Source: Thiotrichales bacterium 19S3-11 (GTDB taxonomy: Bacteria > Pseudomonadota > Gammaproteobacteria > Francisellales > Francisellaceae). Taken from it: a DNA stretch of 64,000 bases. The notes under the pieces were generated by a model. That model ran no database searches and had not been told where the DNA came from. It saw only the letters and a list, made by a program, of their open reading frames with translations. Numbering within the stretch: position 1 is the first letter of the stretch; every line of letters begins with the position of its first letter. This document shows, in pieces, positions 36,065 through 43,849 of the stretch. The position numbers and the translations under genes were made by a program. The stretch lies in assembly GCA_021713295.1 (NCBI GenBank), contig JAKJJU010000004.1, positions 52,152 to 116,151 on the forward strand, given 5' to 3'.

Positions 36065-37903
36065 ATGTGTGGAATTGTTGGTGCAGTTGCCGAAAGAAAT
36101 GTGGTACCAATTTTATTAGAAGGGCTAAAACGATTAGAGTATCGTGGCTATGACTCAGCAGGTATTGCTGTGATCGATAGTAATGCTGAATTAGCGAGGA
36201 CTCGTGAGGTTGGTAAAGTAAATGTATTGGCTAAGCGCATTAAAAATGAAGCAAATTTAAAAGGTTCTATTGGCATAGCGCATACGCGTTGGGCAACTCA
36301 TGGCGGAGTTACATTAGAAAATGCACACCCACATCAAGGTAATCATATTTCCATTGTGCATAATGGCATTATTGAAAATCATAGTCTCTTAAGAGAGGAG
36401 TTAGAGCGAGCGGGTGTTGAATTTAGCTCAAAAACTGATAGTGAGGTTATTGCTCATTTAGCTGAAAAATTATGGACAAAGGATAAAAAGCCTCAAGAAG
36501 TTGCTCTATTACTAACGGAGCGCTTGGAGGGTGCTTATGGAGCAGTGATTATGAATGCTCATTATCCAGATACATTAATTGCAATTCGTTCAGGCTCACC
36601 AATGATCATTGGTTTGGGGATTGGTGAAAACTTTATTGCTTCTGATACTTTTTCATTATTACCGGTAACTCGTAGTTTTGCTTATATGGATGAAGGAGAT
36701 ATTGCTGTTATTAAGCGTGAAGAAGTTAGGTTATATGATGCCTTAGGTCATGAAAAACCATTATCTTTTGAAGTTGTGGAGCAGCAAGATGAGGGGGTGA
36801 CGAAACAAGGTTATAAGCATTTTATGCAAAAAGAGATGTTTGAACAACCTGATGCAATAGCAAGAACATTAGGCAATTGTTTTTCTTCGGATAATTATGT
36901 CCTCGTTGATCGTTTTGGTGCTAATGCTGAAGTGTTATTTCGTAAACTGAAACAGGTAAGAATCGTTGCTTGTGGTTCAAGTTATATTGCAGGCTTAGTT
37001 GCTAAGTATTGGATTGAATCAATTGCGAATATTGCTTGTGATGTTGAAATTGCGAGTGAAATACGCTACCGCAAGAGTGTGGTTCCTGAAAATTGTTTAT
37101 TTGTTACGATTTCACAATCTGGTGAAACGGCTGATACAATGGCCGCATTAAGGCAGGCAAAAGCACTTAATTATCTTGGCTATTTAGCTATATGTAATGT
37201 GCCAAGTAGCTCTTTAGTTAGAGAAAGTGATCTTGTGTTTATGACGCAAGCGGGTGTTGAAATTGGTGTTGCTTCAACGAAAGCCTTAACAACACAAATG
37301 GCGTCATTATTACTTTTAACGTGCGCTATTGGAAAGTTTCATGGTCTGAGTAAAGCAGATGAACAAAAGATTGCTAAAAGCCTACAACAGTTACCTCGAC
37401 AAATTAAGGAAGTTTTGGCATTAGATAGTACGATTGAGGCTTTGGCAAGTCACTTTATTGATAAAGCGCATACGCTATTTCTAGGGAGAGGTATACACTA
37501 CCCAATAGCAATGGAAGGTGCATTAAAGTTAAAAGAAATATCTTATATTCATGCTGAGGCATATCCAGCAGGCGAACTAAAGCATGGGCCATTGGCACTA
37601 GTTGATAAAGATATGCCAGTGATTGCTGTAGCACCTAATGATAGTTTATTAGAAAAACTTGAGTCTAATTTGATGGAAGTACAAGCGCGAGGTGGAGAGT
37701 TATTTGTCTTTGTCGATCATAAGGTTAAGGATGAGTTAAAACTTGATCAGGCACATATGATTACCTTAGCTAGTATTGATCCAGTGATTGCACCTATTGT
37801 TATGACAATTCCTTTGCAATTACTGTCTTATCATGTTGCTGTCCAAAGAGGCACAGACGTTGATCAGCCAAGAAACTTAGCAAAATCGGTAACGGTTGAG
37901 TAA
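36065..37903 (+). CDS. glmS: Glucosamine-6-phosphate synthase
   Basis: GlmS converts fructose-6-phosphate and glutamine to glucosamine-6-phosphate. Cys2 (MCGIVGA) is the glutaminase nucleophile, with RWATHGGVTLENAHPH and HNGIIEN in the same domain. The sugar-phosphate isomerase half has CGSSYIAG, SQSGETADTMAAL and ASTKALTTQ, and ends DQPRNLAKSVTVE. The length (612) is typical. It has a TAGGAG site 38 bases after glmU. No ribozyme or riboswitch is visible upstream, as expected outside Gram-positives; the short gap implies co-transcription with glmU. Confidence 0.98.
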   Translation: MCGIVGAVAERNVVPILLEGLKRLEYRGYDSAGIAVIDSNAELARTREVGKVNVLAKRIKNEANLKGSIGIAHTRWATHGGVTLENAHPHQGNHISIVHNGIIENHSLLREELERAGVEFSSKTDSEVIAHLAEKLWTKDKKPQEVALLLTERLEGAYGAVIMNAHYPDTLIAIRSGSPMIIGLGIGENFIASDTFSLLPVTRSFAYMDEGDIAVIKREEVRLYDALGHEKPLSFEVVEQQDEGVTKQGYKHFMQKEMFEQPDAIARTLGNCFSSDNYVLVDRFGANAEVLFRKLKQVRIVACGSSYIAGLVAKYWIESIANIACDVEIASEIRYRKSVVPENCLFVTISQSGETADTMAALRQAKALNYLGYLAICNVPSSSLVRESDLVFMTQAGVEIGVASTKALTTQMASLLLLTCAIGKFHGLSKADEQKIAKSLQQLPRQIKEVLALDSTIEALASHFIDKAHTLFLGRGIHYPIAMEGALKLKEISYIHAEAYPAGELKHGPLALVDKDMPVIAVAPNDSLLEKLESNLMEVQARGGELFVFVDHKVKDELKLDQAHMITLASIDPVIAPIVMTIPLQLLSYHVAVQRGTDVDQPRNLAKSVTVE

Positions 37904-37921
37904 AGCGCTAAACTAATCCTA

Positions 37922-39463
37922 TTAACAGTGATTGGTAACGACTTGATCTTTATGACGTAACAATTTTGATGAAAAATCATTATTTTCTTTAAAGTCGATT
38001 GAATCTAGCAACTGCAAAGATTTTCTAAAAGAATCGAGTAGGTGTTCGACCATTACAGAGGAGATATTGCTTTTAACAACAACTCTAAACATCGACTGTG
38101 AAGCATCTTGATCTGAAAATAATGGGCTATTTTGTTCAGTCAGTGGATTATTAAAACCCATTCTATATCCACTAACATACCAATGGTGTTCGGATAGTGC
38201 ATGTTGTAAATCAATATCATCATAATCAAAGTTACATTCAGGATTTAGCATTGCAGTAACAACAGGCAAACAGTTATCATTACCATGATCTAAGATAACA
38301 AAACGTGGCTTACCTTCAAAATGCATTGCTTTTAAACCGTTGCGGATTAATTGAGCATGCTTCATCATACTGTCACAGCATTTTTGATAACCTGCAATTC
38401 CATAGCGTAAGAATTTATAATATTGAACATAAACACCGCTAGCAGGCCTAGAGAAATTTAAGGTATATGAGTCCGCTTTACCACCAAGGTAGGTTACTGA
38501 AATGGCGACATGCTCACTTAAGTTTTCACGCGATCTCCAAATAATCCAGCCCGTGCCACAGCAAGACTCACCATATTTATGACCACTAGATGAAATAGAC
38601 AGTACATTTTTAAGTCTAAAGTCCCATGCGGGTAAATGATGTTGAAATGGTGCAATAAAACCACCTGATGCAGCATCTACATGAATGCCAACTTGATAAC
38701 TGTGTTTTTTATTAATTTCTTCAACAACATCATTGATATCCCAAACTGGGTCATATTGTCCCCCATAGTGGTTGCCCATAATTGCAATAACGCCAATGGT
38801 ATGATCGTCAATTGCATTACGAATATCATCGGGGTTTATAGTGAATTGTTTGTAGGATGGTTGAATCAATTTACAATCAATGTCCATATATTTAATTAAT
38901 TTTTCCCATGCGGCTTGATAACACGTTGAAATAACAATATTCGGCCGCTCTTTTAAAACGTCATTCTCTTTAAGATTATTGCGTTTGGCATACCATTTTC
39001 GCCATCTGAATTTTAAAGCTAAACCTGCAAGCAAGCAGGCTTCTGTTGAACCGACAGTGCATGCGCCAGCATAAACACCATAGGTTTTAAAGTCATCAGG
39101 CTTTGGGCAATGCCATAAGTGTGCAATCATATTCACTAAGGTATTATGAATTTTATATGACTGAGGGTAGACTGTTTGATCTGCAAGATTTACTTTTAAA
39201 CCCAATAAGGCAACACTTGCTTCTTCCTCCTCAAATGTAACATTAACATACGATGAGGTGTTTAATTGTGGGCTGAAATCTAAAACAGCGTCATTCTCTA
39301 TGATATTTTTTACTTCTTCTGCCGGATGGCTATAGCGGGGTATTTTATTCGGTTCTTTGGCTAGTTGTTCGCCTAATTCATCTTTAAAAGCAATAGATTG
39401 AGATTGAATCAATGATTTTAAACGATCAATCTCACGTTTTAGCTTTTCAATTTCATTATCCAT
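37922..39463 (-). CDS. gadB: Glutamate decarboxylase
   Basis: GadB decarboxylates glutamate to GABA, consuming a cytoplasmic proton. The 513-residue protein has a coiled-coil N-terminal addition (MDNEIEKLKREIDRLKSLIQ), then the family core with GSTEACLLAGLALKFRWR, a VDAASGGFIAPF segment (PLP-contacting aspartate) and SSSGHKYGE carrying the PLP lysine at about residue 290. E. coli GadB is 466 residues; the extra length is mostly at the N-terminus. It follows gadC on the same strand after only five bases, forming a gadC-gadB operon for acid resistance. The C-terminal histidine (TNHC) resembles the pH-sensing tail of E. coli GadB. Confidence 0.93.
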   Translation of the reverse strand: MDNEIEKLKREIDRLKSLIQSQSIAFKDELGEQLAKEPNKIPRYSHPAEEVKNIIENDAVLDFSPQLNTSSYVNVTFEEEEASVALLGLKVNLADQTVYPQSYKIHNTLVNMIAHLWHCPKPDDFKTYGVYAGACTVGSTEACLLAGLALKFRWRKWYAKRNNLKENDVLKERPNIVISTCYQAAWEKLIKYMDIDCKLIQPSYKQFTINPDDIRNAIDDHTIGVIAIMGNHYGGQYDPVWDINDVVEEINKKHSYQVGIHVDAASGGFIAPFQHHLPAWDFRLKNVLSISSSGHKYGESCCGTGWIIWRSRENLSEHVAISVTYLGGKADSYTLNFSRPASGVYVQYYKFLRYGIAGYQKCCDSMMKHAQLIRNGLKAMHFEGKPRFVILDHGNDNCLPVVTAMLNPECNFDYDDIDLQHALSEHHWYVSGYRMGFNNPLTEQNSPLFSDQDASQSMFRVVVKSNISSVMVEHLLDSFRKSLQLLDSIDFKENNDFSSKLLRHKDQVVTNHC

Positions 39464-39468
39464 GATGG

Positions 39469-40974
39469 TTATTCCTTATGTTGAATACAAAATGGTTTTC
39501 TACCCCGTAAATGGATCCATTTATGGTGATGTTGATAATCTAGGTTCTGTAATTGATAACGTGTGATTTGTTTTTGTTTATCTTTTCTTAAGCTATAAGT
39601 GCTATAAATTAAATTTGGTACTAATAAAACACAAATAAATGATATGGATAAAATTAACTCATATTCATAGGAATTATTATTTTCAATTTGTATGGGTGGA
39701 AAAAATGAAATAATAATTGCAAATATAACCGTTAGCAGGCCAATTATTGGTATAAGGTTACGTCCAATTCGACCACCTGGGACGATAAAACCACGAGCTT
39801 TATTTGCATATTTATATTTAATGATAAAATAGGCAAGAAATAGTAAAACATACATAGTTAAATAAATAAGTACAGCCAAAGCCATTGCGATCATAAAAGA
39901 TAAATTGCTACCACCACCACCAAGTGTAATGATAAATGCCCAAATAGTTACGACAATTGCTTGTGTTATAATTAAATTAACTGGAACATCGTGTTTATTT
40001 GTGGCAGCAAACCATTTAGGCAGTAACTGTTCTTCAGCTGCAACAAGAATGCCTTCAGATGGACCAACAATCCATGAACTAACTTCTGCTAAAGCACCAA
40101 TGGCAAGAAGTAGTGCAAAAACTGGGGTTAACCATTTTAAGTGATAGTGTTTTAGAAGCACTTCAAATGTTTGAACGACACCAGAGCTCATATTAATGTC
40201 AGTGTTTGGTATGACAATTGCAATGGAAAGGCTGCCAATAATTGCAACAGAAATGGCAAAAATACTTAATAAGACAATTGCAGTGGGGTAATTTCTCTGT
40301 GGATTAACCATATTATTGACATGAACAGCAGATGCTTCAATGCCAGCATAGGCAAGAATGAATGTAACAAAGATAGTTAATGCATGAATATTCATAAAGT
40401 CAGGAAAAAATGCGCTAGCTTTAAAGCTTACGTGTATGGGGTTAGCATTAATTACATAAAGGATAAGTAGTATCACCATGGTCACAATTGGAATAACAAC
40501 ACCTGCAATAACACCAATGCTTGCAATTTTTGCTGAAAACTTAGCACCTTTAAAGTTGATTAAAGTAAGCAACCAAAAGATCAGCATAACCGAGAGGAAT
40601 TTGTAATAGGAGTTTGTATTAAGTGATGGTATATCAATGACATAGGAAATGGATCCGACAATAAAGTATAGCATGGCTAAAAAGCCAACGGTAATTTGTG
40701 CCCATTGTAAAAAAATTGCAAAAAAACCCCAGCGTTTAGTAAAGGCAACACTACACCATTTATAAACGCCACCAATTTCTAGGGTGTTGGTTGTTGCCAG
40801 TTCAGCCGATACCAATGCGGCTGGAATAAAATAAAATAAGGCAGCGATAAGTAAAAAAAAGACAAGGCTAAAGCCTGATGAAGCAAGTACAGGGTAGCTA
40901 TAGACTGTCAGTATCATTGAGCCAGTTAGAGTGAAAAATCCAAAAATACCAATTTTTTTAGCTACAGTATTCAT
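39469..40974 (-). CDS. gadC: Glutamate:GABA antiporter
   Basis: This inner-membrane APC-family transporter has twelve hydrophobic segments in 501 residues. It begins with IGIFGFFTLTGSMILTVYSYPVLASSGFS and keeps the E. coli GadC-like FILAYAGIEASAVHVNNM and LAEVSSWIVGPSEGILVAA patterns. It should import glutamate and export GABA, completing proton removal with the downstream gadB. A basic C-terminal tail (residues 460-501) is in the position of the pH-gated plug of GadC. It is divergent from queF. Confidence 0.9.
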   Translation of the reverse strand: MNTVAKKIGIFGFFTLTGSMILTVYSYPVLASSGFSLVFFLLIAALFYFIPAALVSAELATTNTLEIGGVYKWCSVAFTKRWGFFAIFLQWAQITVGFLAMLYFIVGSISYVIDIPSLNTNSYYKFLSVMLIFWLLTLINFKGAKFSAKIASIGVIAGVVIPIVTMVILLILYVINANPIHVSFKASAFFPDFMNIHALTIFVTFILAYAGIEASAVHVNNMVNPQRNYPTAIVLLSIFAISVAIIGSLSIAIVIPNTDINMSSGVVQTFEVLLKHYHLKWLTPVFALLLAIGALAEVSSWIVGPSEGILVAAEEQLLPKWFAATNKHDVPVNLIITQAIVVTIWAFIITLGGGGSNLSFMIAMALAVLIYLTMYVLLFLAYFIIKYKYANKARGFIVPGGRIGRNLIPIIGLLTVIFAIIISFFPPIQIENNNSYEYELILSISFICVLLVPNLIYSTYSLRKDKQKQITRYQLQNLDYQHHHKWIHLRGRKPFCIQHKE

Positions 40975-41150
40975 CTGATAGTTTAAGATTCCTAAATTTT
41001 TTAGTATTTAAAGAAGGCTTACTAAGCTTGATCATAGCATTACCAGAGCTGAGATTATAGGGGTAGCTGCGTTTTTATTACTTGATGCCTAAGCATAAGC
41101 ATTTTAGAATGGTTAGCTTCTATTGAATTAGACAATTGGATCAAGATGAT

Positions 41151-41984
41151 ATGAACTTAGAGCAATCGCAATTAGGTAAAAACACAGCTTATCAATCAAA
41201 CTATGATAAGCGTCTTTTATTTCCCATACCAAGAAAATTAAAACGTGATGAACTCGGCATTGTAGAGGCAAGTAAATTATTTTTAGGGTTTGATCTTTGG
41301 AATGCTTATGAAGTCTCTTGGTTAAATCACAAGGGAAAGCCTATTGTTCGAATTTTTAAATTTATTATTGATGCAGCCAGTGACAATATAATTGAGTCAA
41401 AAAGTTTGAAGCTCTATCTGAATTCTTTTAATAACACAAAGTTTGAATCAGATGATCAAGTTATAAAGACGGTAAGCACAGATTTAGCCTCGGCACTGGC
41501 AGGTGATATTAAAATTATTAGTTATAAGGTTGATGAATATACAGATACGTTACACAATTCATTTGATGCAGTTACATTAGATGATATTGATTGTGAGATT
41601 GAGCAATATCAAACTAATGCTGATTTATTAGAACTAGATGATCAATCAACTGAAATTGTCACAGAAAAGCTATCTAGCCATTTATTGAAGTCCAATTGTC
41701 TAGTTACCAATCAACCAGACTGGGCAAGCGTGTTAATAGAATATACAGGTAAGAAAATTTCCCATGAAGCTTTGTTGAAATATATTGTGAGTTTTCGCAA
41801 TCACAATGAGTTTCATGAACAGTGTGTTGAGCGAATTTTCAGTGATATTATAACACACTGCCAGCCTGAAAAATTATTGGTCTATGCGCGTTATACACGT
41901 AGAGGCGGTCTAGATATTAATCCTATTAGGGCCAACTACCCAATTGATGATTATTACAAAAAGCTTCGCCTAACTAGACAATAA
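41151..41984 (+). CDS. queF: NADPH-dependent preQ0 reductase QueF (long form)
   Basis: QueF reduces preQ0 to preQ1 in queuosine tRNA modification. The protein is about 277 residues, the long, two-domain (type II) form found in gammaproteobacteria. It has the N-terminal IPRKLKRDELGI region, the SKSLKLYLNSFNNTKF substrate site with the QueF E/S pattern, and the second domain with SNCLVTNQPDWASV (the catalytic cysteine and aspartate) and SFRNHNEFHEQCVERIF. ATG at 41151 is chosen over an in-frame TTG at 41136. It is divergent from gadC. Confidence 0.95.
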   Translation: MNLEQSQLGKNTAYQSNYDKRLLFPIPRKLKRDELGIVEASKLFLGFDLWNAYEVSWLNHKGKPIVRIFKFIIDAASDNIIESKSLKLYLNSFNNTKFESDDQVIKTVSTDLASALAGDIKIISYKVDEYTDTLHNSFDAVTLDDIDCEIEQYQTNADLLELDDQSTEIVTEKLSSHLLKSNCLVTNQPDWASVLIEYTGKKISHEALLKYIVSFRNHNEFHEQCVERIFSDIITHCQPEKLLVYARYTRRGGLDINPIRANYPIDDYYKKLRLTRQ

Positions 41985-42049
41985 TTCAATAATTTTTAAG
42001 CTATACTTATCCTATATAAAAGGTCTAAATTAATCATTAGGGGAAGTGT

Positions 42050-42472
42050 ATGCTCAAAAGATTCAGTTTTGCTATCGCATTTCTACTAGCGCCGTATGCG
42101 CTTACTGCCTCTGAATTGATTATTCATGTGCAAGGATTTGACAATGATAAGGGGCAGGCTTTAATTGCATTATATAATTCAGCTAAAGGTTTTCCGGAGA
42201 GTGATCAATATAAAGCAGTTAAAGTAGCGATTAAAGACGCTAAAGCGAGCTATACATTTAAAAATTTAGCAGAAGGTCAGTATGCTGTGGCTATTGTACA
42301 TGATGTTAACGCTAATCAAGAGTTGGATAAAAACTTTTTTGGTATACCCAAAGAAGAATATGGTTTTAGTAATAATGTGAAAGGACATTTGGGACCACCA
42401 GAATTTAAAGCAGCGGCAGTGCAATTAAGTAATGGGCAAAAAAAGGTAATTAGTATTACGGTAAGCGATTAA
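42050..42472 (+). CDS. Exported DUF2141-family protein
   Basis: A signal peptide (FAIAFLLAPYALTASE) precedes about 120 residues of a beta-sandwich-like domain with GQALIALYNSAKGFP and GQYAVAIVHDVNANQELDKNFFGIPKEEYGFSNN. This pattern, with HDxNxNxxLDxNxxGxPxExYGFSN, is characteristic of DUF2141, whose function is unknown. It has GGGGAAG upstream of the ATG. Its stop codon overlaps the last four bases of the next, convergent gene. Confidence 0.88.
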   Translation: MLKRFSFAIAFLLAPYALTASELIIHVQGFDNDKGQALIALYNSAKGFPESDQYKAVKVAIKDAKASYTFKNLAEGQYAVAIVHDVNANQELDKNFFGIPKEEYGFSNNVKGHLGPPEFKAAAVQLSNGQKKVISITVSD

Positions 42473-43662
42473 TTAAGTGAACTGAACTCATATTGCCCCA
42501 TTAGCTTAAATGTAGCTGATACTTTTTGGGTGTAGAAATATTGGGCAGGCTCAAGTGCAACACTCGCTGATTCTGATAAGTCACTAGTTTCTGAATGTAT
42601 TTTTTCCATTGCATTAAATAAGCTTTGATAGTGTTTTCTATCAAAAATACCTTCTTTAGGTAGGTGATAAGTAATTGCTTGGCATTCAGTTTCATTGGCA
42701 GTAATCACACTGTGTTTAATGCTGCAATGCGTATCGCTAAAAAGAGCCACTTGACTACCTAATTTCTCAGCTATAGCTTCTTTTACTAGAATTTGTTTAT
42801 CAAGTAGTTCTAATAGTTGCTCGTCTAGCTTATCGAGCTCATCTTGCAATTTTTCTGGATATTCTGCTAGTGCAATAAACGTATCAGTTTCATTGATTTC
42901 AGTCTCTAGAAAGTTTAATTCATTCTCAAGGACTTCAAGTGCGTTCGCATCGATATCAGTTGAACTATCTTCATTAGAAAGTATGTCAATAGCTTGTAGA
43001 ATTTCATTAAGTTTCTCATTTAACTGACTAGATTTTTCTTTTAAGGCTTTTAGTAATTTATTTTTATCAGGTGATTCGGTTAACAGTATTGTCAGTAATT
43101 GAGATTTTTTCTCAATTTGAAGCGCTTGGTCTTCTAATTGGGATAATAAGTGTTGTTCTTTAGCACAGAGTATTGTTTCTAATTTTTCTGTGTAGATAGA
43201 CTTCATGTCATCATTAGCAATTATATAATCTTTATAACCAAGTGCACACAGCATAGAGCGGTTAGTGATATACAGCGGATCAATAATCTTTCTAAGTGTG
43301 CTGTGATTAGTATTAGCGCTGGATGAATTACAACAAAGTAATTCAAAAATAATGTATTGTTCATCTTTAGAATTAATAAGTTCTGCTAGCATATGGCGAA
43401 TATGAGCACTATGAAATAAACCTTTATGATTATTTGCAGCAACATGCTCTCCTTCAACTGAGCCATGCCCCATCATGCGAATAAGCATATACTTTTCTAA
43501 GCCACCTAATTCCTCAATGGCCTCTTTTAATTTTGTTTTAGAAGCATTAGGCCCATAATGCTCAATATAATAAGCATTCAATTTAATTATGTCGTTGTCA
43601 ATTTTATAAGCTTGATCTTCTTGGAAATAATCAAGATAAACATTAATAGTCTTATATGTCAT
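42469..43662 (-). CDS. Candidate caspase/CHAT-like cysteine peptidase with coiled-coil tail
   Basis: I do not recognise this 397-residue protein from a named family, but residues 1-120 look like a clan CD peptidase core: a hydrophobic strand YMLIRMMGHGSVEGEH with His66-Gly67, then YIIFELLCCNSSS with Cys110/Cys111. This matches the HG ... hhhhxxC pattern shared by caspases, CHAT, C80 and gingipain-type enzymes, where Cys111 corresponds to the nucleophile. Residues 160-310 are a long coiled coil rich in Glu, Leu and Lys. The final 80 residues are unassigned. There is no signal peptide. A TATACT -10-like box lies upstream. Function is inference; the motif could be coincidental. Confidence 0.6.
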   Translation of the reverse strand: MTYKTINVYLDYFQEDQAYKIDNDIIKLNAYYIEHYGPNASKTKLKEAIEELGGLEKYMLIRMMGHGSVEGEHVAANNHKGLFHSAHIRHMLAELINSKDEQYIIFELLCCNSSSANTNHSTLRKIIDPLYITNRSMLCALGYKDYIIANDDMKSIYTEKLETILCAKEQHLLSQLEDQALQIEKKSQLLTILLTESPDKNKLLKALKEKSSQLNEKLNEILQAIDILSNEDSSTDIDANALEVLENELNFLETEINETDTFIALAEYPEKLQDELDKLDEQLLELLDKQILVKEAIAEKLGSQVALFSDTHCSIKHSVITANETECQAITYHLPKEGIFDRKHYQSLFNAMEKIHSETSDLSESASVALEPAQYFYTQKVSATFKLMGQYEFSSLN

Positions 43663-43832
43663 GCAAGCGCCCTATCGAAGAAACATTCATCAATGTATCG
43701 ACAGTATAACATTGTAATAAATTTAATCTAATTTAAATTATTTCATTATATAGTTTAGTAAGCTTCTGTGTTGTAAGTATAATGTTAGTAATTATTTTAA
43801 TCTATATTTCAAAAATAAATTAATAATTGATG

Positions 43833-43849
43833 AAAGGCATTTAGCCTTT
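43833..43849 (-). terminator. Hairpin overlapping the rlmL stop codon
   Basis: AAAGGC and GCCTTT pair around a five-base loop, and the rlmL TAA lies inside the loop. The downstream sequence on the minus strand is AT-rich, but the T-run is interrupted, so termination may be inefficient. Confidence 0.4.
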
